Source: Anoplolepis gracilipes (taxonomy: Eukaryota > Arthropoda > Insecta > Hymenoptera > Formicidae). Taken from it: a stretch of 64,000 nt of DNA. The position numbers and the translations under genes are program-made. A model generated the notes under the pieces. The model did not search any database and was not told the origin of the DNA. It saw nothing but the letters and a program-made list of their open reading frames with translations. Positions 14,062-27,005 of the stretch are shown one piece after another. The stretch covers positions 5,524,001 through 5,588,000 of the forward strand of contig NC_132970.1 in NCBI RefSeq assembly GCF_047496725.1, in the 5' to 3' direction. Within the stretch, counting starts at the first letter, position 1. Each line of letters opens with the position of its first letter.

Positions 14062-15122
14062 GGTGAGAAGAAGAATATATATGTATCTCTGTGGTAGGAA
14101 GGTAAATATTTTTGTTTTTAATCCCGATAATTTTTAACGTGCACTTTTATTACTTTGGCTACTTTGAGGAAATAAATACTCGCTATATGAATCTTGCTAA
14201 TGTACATGTTTAGCATTTGTTAGCAGTGCTCAGCTTAAAATATCGTCGTATGCTAAATACCTATGGAAAGTATATAGTCGCGTTTCTCACGAGACAGTAT
14301 GCGACAACCTTAATCCACATGCGCGCTTATTATGTACATATGTACAACTATAACGATGAGATATATCATTTGAATTGCGCGAATGTATTCAACAATTTAC
14401 GTTCTTGCTGAATGATGGTTATATATATCGACTTAGCAATCAAAGACTGACCCCAACGCTGTTGCATATTATGAGAATTTATATTCGTGCTGAAAGAGAA
14501 GTGTTGTATGAAATTCAAGCACATTTGCATACACGAGAAAATCAGGAAGCTTATCAAGAATTTTTGAATAAAAATTGTACAATGTAGCGTACCAAAAATA
14601 TTGCTATTATTAAATAATAACCTTGACAAGCATTACAATTATGAATAATATTTTTAAAAAATTTTTTTAAATTGACTATAGAATTGAATAGCGTAGGATA
14701 TATTATCAAGTGAAGAGATCGTTATTTAATTAAAAATGTATCTGTATATAATCATCTTATAAATGTCTATATGAATATAATGTCAATGATCTGTATAATC
14801 GTTATAATTTCTTAATCGATATGAAAATAACGACTACTATGTGCGAAATATGTAATTTTAAGGGAAAATGAAGACATGCATTTATAATTCGTTGCCGGTA
14901 GGCAACGAGCAAGTGAACGAGATAACGAGAGACTCATTGTCTCATTAACAGTCGTACCTGTTTTCAAAGAAAATCTTCGCTTGAGTTTTCTCATTCTATA
15001 TACGATCTTGTGCTGCGCCAGAGATGGCAAATGAATCTTCTCTCTGCACGCGGCGAGTAACGTTTGTAATTTTAATTAGTCGTCTACAATTAGCGTAATT
15101 TCGGTATTTAAAAGGCACATTT

Positions 15123-15144
15123 ATTTTTTTTTTTTTTTTTTTTT
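15123..15144. repeat. Poly(T) run
   Basis: There are about 22 consecutive T, with no recognisable retroposon body beside them. Confidence 0.9.
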
Positions 15145-17291
15145 GCAACATGTTCATTTTATCACGTGTTTCTCGTCGTTGACATGCGTAACATGGCTGT
15201 GGTATACAAGCACGGTCACTTTAATCGATAAGCTGGGATATTAGCGACATTAACGCACCTCTCTCTTTTTCCCCTCGCGAAGGGACCACTCATCTCTCTC
15301 TTCTTCTATATAACCGTGGCAGTCTTATAAAATTTATGATAATTTCCGATTACATGGTGGCCTTTCGTTCTCGGCTCTCAGTGGGCCACGGTAGCATAAT
15401 TTTTCATCGCTATGGCGTCGCGCTAATGTGTAGTAATTCTTCGACTTTACTGGTACGCGAATAATGTCATGATGTAGCGCTGAGAAACTGATGTTATGTA
15501 ATACGTATTATGAGTTTAAACTAATTTTAAGTCGGCATATTACACATGTACAGTATACTTGGTGCTTTTTGCTAATTAAAATCGGCTTAACGAGAAATGT
15601 AGTTAAAAGATTATATATACATATGAAGCAGATGATATTATTTTCCACATTAAAAAGTTAAAGTAAATTGCAAAATTCATGAACCTTTAATAATATCGAT
15701 AAGATAAATATGTAAAATGCAATTTGACAGAATAAATAAGTACAAAAATACAACACAAACAGGGAGATTACATAAATTATAAATATTATCCTTTTTAACA
15801 GAGTAGATAACCGCTGGCAATCCCGCGCAGGATCGCGTTTAAGAATGGTATCACGTTCCATAACTACCTGGTATATTACATATAAACATATAGCCAGAGG
15901 GGAAAGGGAATGAGAATAGCCAGATAGGCGTGCCAAATAATGTACATACTTATCTGAACCACTTTTCAGTGACAAGAGAATATGATTTATTGCCTACAAG
16001 CTTGGTACAATGACTTCGGTACGTGTTAAACTGACCACGTTCATCATTAAAATTAATGGGTATTGGATGCTACCCGCGTAAACGAAAGGAGAGGTAGAAC
16101 GATTGAAAGCGTTGGAGAGTTCGGTAGCGGAGAAAAATGTTGTTATTGTTACAGTCTGATATTTTGCTATATTTCGTGATAACAATCGTGGAGAAATGAA
16201 ATATCCAGTTTCTTCGTTCTTTCTCATTTTTGTTAATAAATAATTACATGAATTTTTAAATATTAATCTTATAAACGTAACAGGTTTAGCCACACTTGTT
16301 AATTTAATATAATAACAGGGAGTTCTATTCTATACAATCTGCGTTTCATCTCGAAAACTGTAATTTTACAAATCTATGTAATCAACGCGCTCTCTTCAGG
16401 ATGATGATGTCCAGCGCATGCAGTAGTTATACATGCATTTTCACATGTTCTGTAATTGTTCTGGGGTGTCTATTGTGCGGATGAGTGTTAAGTCTGCAGT
16501 CCGGCATCCATTAAAATTAATGGGGATTGGGATAACGGGAATAGTCAGGCATGATACTGAACGCGAAGTGAAGTGATGCATCATTCACAAAGAAACAATG
16601 TGAATAATTCGATAATCGCATTATAATAATTCATACGTTACAATATACACATTATTGTTAAAGCGTTCATTATAATATTTCGATTAGAATGTTAATGCAC
16701 GCTTGGTATTCATAGTATTCAGCATTAAATTTAATCAATCATTTTTCGATATAATATAGCTGCTCGATATCAAATTCGGATCGACATATTGCGCTTTTAA
16801 ATACCTACATTTAGAAGCTTACTAATGCTTTACGTGTGTTTAGAGTGTTTATTTTTACTAGTTCTCTTGTCTCTGTATTCATAATGTATTTCAAAATACC
16901 GCGATAACGGCTATCACCTCTCAGGTGCACATACAGTAATCGTTTACAATCAACTCTACTTTATGGAAATATTGTAAATGGTATTATATTAATCGATCCG
17001 ATTACAGTCAAAAGCGAGATTAGTGAGATTAGTAGTATTACATTCTACAATTTGCCTGTTTATATAATACATTTACAATGCCTAACAATTACAATAAGCG
17101 GTATAGAATCGTATTATCTATTGGCAGCGTGACAGCAATATAATTATATAAAAATTTCTTTGTTCTTTTTACAGGAGATGTCGACGAGAGTAGAATGCGA
17201 CTGAACGCGCAGGCTCGCCGAGCAACCCGCTTTAATCGTCTATCATCGAGGCTTTTGCGGGAAACGATAGATCGCGTTATCGTTAATGACA

Positions 17292-17330
17292 TTTCGCGGC
17301 CAGCTTTCGCGGCCAGTTTTCGCGGCCATC
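17292..17330. repeat. 13-bp tandem repeat, three units
   Basis: The unit TTTCGCGGCCAGN is repeated three times (17292-17304, 17305-17317, 17318-17330); the third differs at one or two bases. The repeat is GC-rich and sits in an AT-rich neighbourhood. Confidence 0.85.
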
Positions 17331-17846
17331 GATGAGGAATATGAGGGTCGGCGGCCAGACAAGAAGGCAGGTCAGGCAAATCGATCTGTCGGCGACACGT
17401 AACGCACAGCTAAGTAACGCATTAAAATCCCGTGAACGTCCCGACTATGCTTTCAGCATATTTGCATAGGATTCTCCTCTCTCTGGTGGCGCGGCAGCTA
17501 CCTATCCGTGGTACGCGAGCAGCACCCGCCAAACGTTTACGTAGCTACGCAAAATGACAACGCTATACCATTACGCATACCCGAAATGGTCGAGATACTT
17601 AACGATCGGTATTCCGATTACGCCTATGCACATCGGATCGCATCTTCGAATCGCGTTCGACCGAGACCCTTACAACGGATCACTGCATGTAGAACGAGCC
17701 TGACAATCCTTCAAGCGACGGATATCAGACCTCTCCACTCATCGACTTATGACAAGTATGTGACATGAATGTTAATCACCGATCTGATGTCACGATCGCA
17801 AGATTTATTCCAGTAGTAGATTTTTATTTTGCACGAATGTTGTGTA

Positions 17847-18422
17847 TATACAGAGTATTAAAAAAACTATGTAGCATTTATGATGGATAGTATACACAAT
17901 ACTGACAATGAATAAAAAAGTAAACATAGGTCGAAAATTCAATCGTTTCAAGATATAAACAATTTTGTATGTTGCTGTCATGACTGACTTATTGGCTTCT
18001 ATTACATGTGTTTCGATGTTTACAAATCGCATTTTAAATGTCTTTTGACTTATTCAGATTCCATACTTACTTGAAAAATATTCACTAGTAATTGTTTAGT
18101 TGTATAATACTTGCATAATGTAATTATAACCATTGATTGTATGATGACAATTGAATGATTACTGGTGAAATCTTTCTAAAGTGTATATGAAATCTAAATG
18201 AGGACATTCAGAACGCAATTTGTGAACACAAAGAAAGATTTGTGAACACGCAATTTGTAAAACACGTAGAAACCAATACGTCAGTCATAATAATAATATA
18301 CAAAATTATTCATATCTCTGAAAACGATTGAATTTTTAATCTGTTTACTAAGACTATTTTACTCATTGTCAGTATTGTGTATACTATATAAATATTGAAT
18401 AGTTTTTTTTACACCCTGTATA
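17847..18422. mobile_element. MITE-like element with long terminal inverted repeats
   Basis: The 576-bp element has two arms of about 170 bp that are inverted copies of each other: left 17847 to about 18020, right about 18245-18422. The outer ends read TATACAGAGTATTAAAAAAAC on the left and, reversed, TATACAGGGTGTAAAAAAAAC on the right. The ends are flanked by TA, as expected for Tc1/mariner-type insertions. No transposase frame is present, so it would be non-autonomous. The centre holds the direct repeat AACGCAATTTGT and TTTGTGAACAC copies near 18215-18265. Confidence 0.75.
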
Positions 18423-19130
18423 TTTCTTGCGATCGAATTGAAGCAATATTGTGCTGCATTATTACTATTATACTTGATAAAAATATCATTTTATATTATG
18501 TTGCATTCGCGATGTAAGATTAAAACGTTATTGTCAAAGATTATCGATGACAGACAAAACAAACTCACTTTGCAGATCCTTATTCTTTATAGCTTATTCT
18601 CAGTTTGAAAAACAATTCATGAAGTAATATCGTGTGTCGGAACAAAAAATGTTTGATCAAAGACATAAAAAGTTTCATTAAAACTTCTTTGATCGTTGAA
18701 ATAAGTAAAAAAAGTATGCTGCCAATTATGCACTCCAGTTACGCAATGACCTACTGATTATTAAGATTAAAATGCTGTAATTATGCAACAGAAGTAATAA
18801 ATTATTAATTTTACGCGAAAACGCTGCCATTATACGCAAACACAATTATAAGCTATACATCTATTTTTATTTTAATTATATTTTACACAACTATTGTTAC
18901 CAATATTGCATCAAATTATCTATTTTACCTTTTTTACGCATATAAAAATCTTAAAAATCTTATCTTTTTTTAAAAAATAAAGGATACACACATAAAACGG
19001 ATTAAAAAGAGAAAAGCGCGCATAGAGTTGCATATATTGTAATCGTCTACGTCGTAGCTTCACATAATATGGAAAGCATTCATATATATCTAACAAGAGT
19101 TGGATTCTAAAGTACGAAAAGTTCCCGAGT
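18423..19130. other. AT-rich, nothing recognised
   Basis: No open frame of note, no repeat structure and no RNA gene seen. Confidence 0.6.
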
Positions 19131-21345
19131 TTTCTTGAATTTTCATTACGTACCATCCGAGAGCAAGGCGGAAAGGTCTCCAAAGGGGAGTCGCGGTAAC
19201 ACTAGAAGCACAAGCGCCTCAGGTTCTATCTCTGCAGCGCGTAATTCGAGACCCTGCCCGCTGTTCGATTATAATTTCATTTGCACGGAAACTCGCGCGA
19301 TTAATGTGGCGGTGCCAACCTATTCTCTCTAATGAAATTTTATGTACCAACCGAGGTATTATGTCCAATTTTAAAATCAGTCATGGAGATCGTCGGATGC
19401 CAAGCTCAAATATCAAAAATAAATGTAATAATAATATGAGAATTTCGAACAAGACTCACCTCAGTTCAATGCCTTGGCTGCGCTTGTCATTTATGCTAAC
19501 GATCACGTCGCGTGGCTGTATCTTCTTATCACCGTTGCACTTCGGGGTAGTCACTTTGCCGCGCGAGTATATACTCTGTGTATGTCAGGCACAAACGACT
19601 ACGTACGTCCGCACATGTACACCTTGCCTGTGACAACGATGATGAGATCAATGTCTATCTCTCTTTCTCTCTTTCCGCCTCTCTACTCACGAGGTTCAAT
19701 TCGCGGCAACGTGAGAGTTCCGCTCGGAGCACCGACGTGCATACATACGAACGAGCTCGGGGTTAAGTCAGTCACCTATCGTTGCAGCCTTCGTCGCACA
19801 CTGCTGCACTGTCACGGTGCTCTACTACTTTTCTATTCTGTCGTTTCAGCGAATCTATGGCGATCTTAATCTCTCAATTTCTCGCGAGCGCGCACACCAA
19901 CGTGACTATTACGATACGATAAAGTCGGAAACACGAAATCTCTTTGTAAATTCTTGAAACGAATTTACGGTAAGAACACAACGATCCGTAAAATGTCACA
20001 CAAATTGACGCGAAAGCGTCGGCCTAATGTCACTATAATTCGTCAACGAACGACAATTGTCGACAGAGTCAGAGATGTTTAATAGTTTAAATTGAATATT
20101 TTGTCGAAAGCGCGAAGTTTTTTAAACGCGTATCAACGATAGCGGTCACTAATCAACGATCACACGTTCGGCTCTTCCCGAAATAGTTCCTTCACATTCA
20201 CAGAACGCAGGACATTGCTCGAATGGCACGAGGGATCGAGCGAGCGTCCGACGTTCCAGCTGATCCACGCCGATCGAAAGGAGAAAGGGGTAGGAGTGCG
20301 TGGGATAGAGCTACGAGTCGCGACAACGTGCGTGTTTACCCGCGCGACGACGTAAACACTCCGCACGAAAGCACTCGACTGCTCGGCAGGGGTGGCTGAG
20401 CGGCACAGTTCGGTTGCTCGCGCAGTAGCTTGGTAACGCGGCGCAACAGTGCGCAAGTTGTGCTTTTGTGCGGCGAATGCGGACTCCGGTATGGGAGCTA
20501 GCACCTATGATCTCTCCCTCTCTCTTTCTCTCTTCCCCTGCACTTTTCGTGCTTTCCGCCCTCTCTCTTCTTTTTATTATTTTATTTTTTTCTTCCCTTC
20601 TTTTGTACGTCACCGTTTTCACCCCTTTTCGCTCTCCAGCCGCGTTTCCTTTCCCTCGCTTTTCTCTTCTCCCACTCGATTCTCTCTTGCACCCTTTCTC
20701 CCCGACTCGTCTCACCAACCGACTAACTGACTGTCGTCCGTCTACCTGCGCCCTGCGCCGCGGAAGAGCGACCACGGTGGATCGCGAAAAGTAACTGACG
20801 AGCCGGTCGACCCCGATTGGCTCGAGTCTGCGCCCTAGCGACAACTCGGGTACACCGGATATAAAATATAGACGCCTAGTGTGTACGTATACCTACGCGC
20901 TGCTCTGCGCGGTACGCGGCAACACGGGGGACGGGGGTTGAAAAGGAGGAAACTCTCCTCTCCCTGCGACCCTCACCGGGTCTCGTCCTCCCTGTTACCT
21001 GCTCTCCTCTTATTCTATTTTCACTCACCGTACCGGTATTCTCTCTCTTCCTCTCTCTTACTCTCCCTCCCTCCCTCCCTCCCTCCCTCTCTCTCTCTCT
21101 CTCTCTCTTTCTCTCCTTGTCTCTCGTATTCATCCGCTTCATATTCTCTCCTTCCTCTCTTCGTCTCCTTCTCTGTCTCTGCGCGTTCTCTCATGTCGTC
21201 TCTTCGCTTCCCTCTCGCTTCACTCATCTTGTTTTCTCTCTCTATCTTCCTCTCTACTTGCTTCATTCGTGACTATGCGTCTTGTATCGCCTGCCGCAGC
21301 GGCGCCGATATACTGTTGCTACTACGTTGTAACTGCTGATGAAAC
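19131..21345. other. GC-rich and pyrimidine-rich block
   Basis: Frames of up to 177 codons (minus 20311-20844) and 152 codons (plus 20881-21339) are low-complexity: arginine/glutamate on one strand, serine/leucine/phenylalanine on the other. They come from CT-rich DNA. A TATA-like TATAAAAT is at 20860. The block could be a promoter or 5' untranslated region of an unseen gene; no protein is supported. Confidence 0.5.
21040..21117. repeat. Compound (CCCT)n/(CT)n microsatellite
   Basis: CTCT-rich sequence leads into about seven CCCT/CCTC units and then a CT run, within a longer pyrimidine-rich block (about 20500-21270). Confidence 0.9.
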
Positions 21346-21907
21346 CTCAAGGTGCATACGTATTTACATGTGAAAGAAAAGGACGCAGGACGCATGGAAC
21401 ATGAAGGCGAATATTTGTCTTAATTCAGGATACATATTAAATGGGTACTGAAATTACATTGTCTTGCGAAAGCGGCATTAACAACATTAAACTGTCTCGT
21501 TAGATATGCTTTCGCGGTAAAAAATAAATATGGCATTTTTCTAGGCATTTATTAGTGCATATTTTTGTCGTTGCAGGTCGCATAGATTATTATCAGGTAA
21601 GTAACGTGTGGCAAATAGACCGCTAAAACTATGATTAAATTTGGCGAATGTGCTTCCTAGTTCCGTATTTTAAGTCTAAAGTCTACATTGCCTATTTAGA
21701 GACTAATTGCGCGCTTGTTTCTTCACGGGAAATTACCTTGCGCTTAGACGGTATATCGATTTAGTAGCACTATATGTACGTATATAATGACAATGCACAG
21801 TGTAATAAATTAAATATATACATATTATAGTACTTAACACGCACGCACACACGCGCACACACATGCACGCGCACACACACACACGTGCGCACACACACAC
21901 ACACATG

Positions 21908-21940
<33 letters not shown>

Positions 21941-23372
21941 AATTGACTATAAAGAAATTGTAAAAATAAAGATATTGTAAATGTGTATATTTCTTTAAGA
22001 AACAATTGATTCGGTTTAAAATGATACATCTAACTACATTAATTAAGTTCGTATTCTAGTTATTGTATAATTCAACCAGAAATGCACTGTTATGGTAATG
22101 TTTCTGAATATAAGAAGTTTTATGTCATATTTCCGTTAAAATCACCAGTTGCGTCTCACTATATTATTTCTGTTATATTTCCAAGAAAAGAAGAACGCGT
22201 AATTTCAAACTAATTAAGTGAAAAACATTGTCTGTAAAGTGTAATAATAATTCATATCTATGTATTATTAAGCGTATTGTACAGTATTTATTTATATTAT
22301 TAACATGTTAATTTGTTACTATACGTATAATTAATTAATAAAAGCATCACCTAGGGCAATAAATCATAACATGTAAAATTTTGATTTTATATTTTGCGAT
22401 TTTTCAAAATTTACATAATCATATTAATGCGCTGCTGTTATTGCTGACGGCATCGACAGAAATTTTTACAGTTTTCTTATATTGGCTATTACATATTATT
22501 GATTTTTAGTACGCTCCACATTTTTGAATTAAGCTATAATATTATTATATAATATAATTACCTGTTACTTTATTTGTATGTAATTAAATCCATATTTTAT
22601 CGACAGTTATTTAATTAACTCAATTATAGATTATCGAAATATTGATTTCCATCGTGTGCTTAAAATTTTTTGAGCTCTTTAAAATATAACAATCCGTTAT
22701 TTTATATTTATGTAATTAAATTCGGGATACTTATTATAAATGAAGCTTGATCTTAATGTATAATATTTTGATTAAAGAGATTTTGATGCATCTTCAATAT
22801 AAGATTATATTGTTATTCAGCAAAGGTAGAGATAGTTTCGCGGGGCTTGCCACAAAGCCCATTATCTTAAAATACGATGAAAGTTTTTAAATTAGACAAA
22901 TCTGTCGGTCTAATTATTCATTAGTCTGATCAGGGGTGATTCGAACATTATCCTAATACAGCCGAAAACTTGGCAGTGGCTATTATAGCTGCTTGCAGAT
23001 CCGTTTTCACGGCTGCTTTAACCAGACACGGTAACAGGTTTCAGGGCTCCACGATTTCGTCTGAATTATACGCTATATTAAATTACTCGGCCTGCGTCAC
23101 CATTACAGTTTGTCGCTCGACAAAGTAGATGTGCGGGGAACTATTTCTGTCGGATCATTACCGTTAGTTAATGGACGCAAAACCACGCAGAATTCATATG
23201 TTAGCGGAACAACTAACTATTTCCCTCTGTGACACTTTGCATAACATGACCTGATGATGTTTATATCCGCACACGCACTGCATTGCTCACTTTTGCCTTA
23301 ACTTTTAATTATTACTTTCACTATTTTTTTCTTCAAGTAGTTCAAATTATTTTTTATGTAATAATACACAAC
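21346..23372. other. AT-rich, no gene recognised
   Basis: Outside the compound microsatellite at 21838-21940 I see only AT-rich unique sequence. A somewhat GC-richer part at 22900-23290 has no long frame. Confidence 0.6.
21838..21940. repeat. Compound (CA)n/(TA)n/poly(T) microsatellite
   Basis: Imperfect CA with GC interruptions (21838-21904) is followed by TA (about 21907-21925) and then 16 T. Confidence 0.9.
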
Positions 23373-24582
23373 ATCTTATACCATTTTTATTGAAGAAAAG
23401 TAATATAAATAAAACAATTAAATTAATTATATAATATTTTATACAAATTATACTTCTTATTTAACAATAAGTAGAAAATGTGAGAAATAATTAAACTCAC
23501 TAGAGAAATATATCAATTTATTACGTCTTATTATGTTATATATAACATTACGTTGTATACTTTTTCCCCTAACGCAGAGAAAGAAGTATACTCTCGCGCA
23601 GATGCAAATCTGCTCAAGTATTCTCGAGGGCAAAGATATTGTTGATCATGAATAAACAATCGTAATCCTTCATTCAATCTTCCATGCTCTACGTTCAATA
23701 TAACATAAATATATTCTTTTTTTCATAGAGAAGCAGCGAATATAGACACTTGCGGATTCCAAAATACCGCTATACCGTCGCACTTGTAAACGGTTTATAC
23801 TACTGCGAAGCAAAGGTCGACGACTGCGGATGTAATATCTATCACGCTAGTCATAGAAGATAGCGCCTTAGCAGAAGCAGCAGTACATCTTCCGCTAATT
23901 AGCATTCATCTAGCCGCGGTGAGCACCGCGTAACGCGAATACGTTAATTCCGCCAACTGCTATCGCGTTAGCTTTGCGCCTTTGCTGTTTCGCCGAACCG
24001 TATTCCTCGATCGCACAATGTAAACGGAGTACCGGCATCATTCTGATGCATCGAGTCTCGTACAGGCGGAGAACAGCCTCCGTGCGTAACAGGAACAGAC
24101 GTGTTCGTCGTGATAACCTGCCTCCAGGACGTATGGAATTACTCGATAAGCTCGTGTTCTCCATCAGGTAGGAGCCAATTCTAGGTTGCGCAGAGGAAAA
24201 CATCTCTACGCTGTCAGCGTTTCCCGAGAATCTAGAGTAAACAACATGACTAATGATAATGGTGACGGCCCAATGTGACTTCAGGATTAAATCATGCCGA
24301 TGAATATTTCTACAATATAAAGCGCGACTGTTAACTATCGCATAATAATTAGTAATATATTAATTATTATTTTACAATTACATAAAATACATAATTATTA
24401 TTTTACAATTACATAAAATACATAATAACATATAATAAATTGATATATTTCTTTAGTGAGTTTAATTATTCCTCATTATGTACTTATTGTTAAATAAGAA
24501 ATATAATTTGTGTAACAATATTATATAATTAATTTAATTTTTTAATTTATATTACTTTTCTTCAAGAAAAATGATATAAGAT
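23373..24582. mobile_element. Inverted-repeat element of about 1.2 kb with a GC-rich core
   Basis: The arms of about 155 bp (23373 to about 23530, and about 24432-24582) are inverted copies with high identity. The outer ends are ATCTTATACC on the left and its complement-like GATATAAGAT on the right; inner matches include CACTAGAGAAATATATCAAT and ACTTATTGTTAAATAAGAA. The interior carries a GC-rich segment (about 23750-24240) with overlapping short frames on both strands and no recognisable transposase. It could be a non-autonomous DNA transposon, a foldback element, or an inverted duplication around captured host DNA. A target-site duplication is not evident. Confidence 0.6.
24361..24422. repeat. 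Perfect 31-bp tandem duplication
   Basis: Two identical 31-bp units (24361-24391 and 24392-24422) start TAATTATTATTTTACAATTA and end CATAAAATACA. They lie just inside the right arm of the 1.2-kb inverted-repeat element. Confidence 0.9.
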
Positions 24583-24724
24583 TATTATTTTGTTGAGTTA
24601 ATATTATATTAATATTATTAAGTTAATATTAATAATAATTTGTTAACGTTAATTATCAGATTATAATATAAAAAAATTGTCACATATTTTTTATATTATA
24701 GTATATTTTATATTATAATATATT

Positions 24725-25099
24725 CCTAAATGAAGTCACATTTTCAAATTATGTTAAAAATGGAATGTTTTACAATCTGGCTAATAATAAGAATTTCAAT
24801 CTTTTTATAAAACGCTCACAAACGATCCAACGCATTGTCAAACACAATGATTTGTATATCGTTTTAAATTCTAGCTAGTTTATTTAAGATTGTTAACGTT
24901 TTATAAAAGAACTAAAATTCTTCAAAACATAAACAAAAAAATTAACAAAAATTAACTAGTTAGAATTTAAAACGATATACAAATCATTATATTTGACAAT
25001 GTGACAGATAGCTTATGAGCGTTTTATAAAAAGATTGAAATTCTTATTATTAGATTATATAACATTTTAACATAATTTGAAAATGTGGTCTCATTTTAG
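24725..25099. mobile_element. Hairpin-type MITE
   Basis: The left arm (24725 to about 24888) is a near-complete inverted copy of the right arm (about 24945-25099). The match runs through ATTTTCAAATTATGTTAA, AAGAATTTCAATCTTTTTAT and TTTGTATATCGTTTTAAATT and their complements. The ends are AT-rich (CCTAAATGAAGTCAC on the left, its counterpart GTGGTCTCATTTTAGAAAGG on the right). The roughly 55-bp loop carries a third partial copy of an arm segment (ACGTTTTATAAAAGAACTAAAATTCTTC). It has no coding capacity. I could not settle a target-site duplication. Confidence 0.75.
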
Positions 25100-26942
25100 A
25101 AAGGTCTCAAGTTCGATTTCCGATTCAGCCACTCATGTATCACATATTTTTCTAGTCTGCAAAAATATTGTTTATTAACAATCATTTTTCGGATTGAAAA
25201 GTATTGGGAATGTTTTACGTCAGTACCTCTGTTATGAATGGCAGTTTGTTCGTGCCAATATAATCCTTCACTACATATACTTCTGTTTTATTACTTGGAA
25301 ATAGTACCTTTGTAAACACTTTATAAAATATCTAAATATTTTATAAAAGGCGGATTTTATAATCTGACTACGATATATACATATTACTCAATTTTTACTC
25401 TTAATTGATTCTAATAAAGCTATAAACTGTAAGAAATTAACTAATATTAATTATATACATATATAACTATATTCAATTATTCTTCTGACATTCAACAATT
25501 TGTAATTGGTAAAATACCTTACGACTTACGGTTGTACAAAAACTACTGACGTTTATCGCTTATTAATACTTAATTTTCATATAATAATGTTAAGATTATT
25601 GATTAATCTGTTAATTTTTTATTATAAAATATTATATTTTTGTATTTAAAATCACTATATCTAATACAAATTTTATAGATCTCTTTAATCACGTTAACGT
25701 AATCGTCTCTTATCCTTTCGTGTTATATCCTTATATCGTTAAATCCTTAAATCTTAATTTAATGATATCTAAATTTTCCGCTGCAAAGAAATTATCGTTT
25801 CGACCAACACTTGAAACAGAACTTGGAGAAATATAAGATTGTACAATGTCATTACTTTCGCGAATATGTACCAATCTTAATATTAATTTCAATAAACGAG
25901 ATTGTCAAACCTGTTTCCATACATAGCAATTACTTATCCTTTTTTTCTTTTGCAGTGTATTTGTTATTTATATTAATTACTGTGTATCTTTGAGCAATAA
26001 TTATATTATTTATGTTTTACCTCTATAATTTGCCCTCACGTTACTTCATCCGAATTATCAGCTAGAGTTAACGTGAGATAGAGGTAACGTGAAATGGCTT
26101 AAGCATTTACGATCCGGTTTTTACGAAAGGATAGTAAATAAAGTATACTGTAATTTTCTTTAAGGGAATTCTTAAGGCGGAACACTGATGTCTATAACAG
26201 TCTTTGCAGGTATATGTAAGAATAATGTTACATATATAATATACATATATAGTATATAGTATATAATATGTGTATAACTATAAACATACATGTAGTATAA
26301 AATACATACACATAGCATATCGTATAAAATACATAATGTAACTATTTTGTAATGTTTTGACAAAAATGTCGATGCATATTTTTTACTAATTATTAAAACT
26401 ATTTAAGAAATTTTATAAGTTTTAAAAAAAGAAGAGCTTAATAAAAAAACAGTAACTCATATTCACAATTTTGAAATTAAATGTTCATAAAATACAAACG
26501 ATTCTGTATTATATTATTGCTGCAGGAAATACTTAGTATAAGTCTCGTAAATATATTGGAAAGCAGGTTTCATAAAGTTGAATTAGCAAATATGTTGCCA
26601 TGATAATTAATCAAAGAATGTACTTTGTAATGCTCAACACACGGTATTCAATACCTTCTGTTCGTTGAATCTACTATCTTCGTTAAATTTCACAGCACGT
26701 ACTGCAAAGCGACGTGTTTATTATATTCGCAGAGTAATCCACCCACCTGTACGGATTATCCGTAGTTGGTAGATCTAATGTTTGAGTGAACATCTGACCT
26801 GACATTTTCATAATATCTCTATTCAGATTGTCATGTTGAACGAGTTTTAGGAGCTAAATGAGAAAAGACTAACAATAGATTATATATATAATATAGTAAT
26901 CTTAAGCATAAATAATTTCTCATCTTTTATTGTAAAATTGAG

Positions 26943-27005
<63 letters not shown>

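Larger units (their letters stand above)
14060..17846. other. No gene recognised
   Basis: AT-rich, with GC-richer pieces at 15230-15480 and 17160-17760. Two copies of a roughly 25-bp sequence with core ATTAAAATTAATGGG occur at 16043-16067 and 16505-16530. Nothing coding is supported. Confidence 0.55.

Noticed and set aside
20311..21339. Frames of 150-180 codons on both strands
   Set aside because: Low-complexity translation of pyrimidine-rich DNA, open in several frames at once, with no recognisable protein.
22920..22950. tRNA-like B-box on the minus strand (TTCGAATCACC)
   Set aside because: No T-stem complementarity, anticodon arm or acceptor stem can be built around it.
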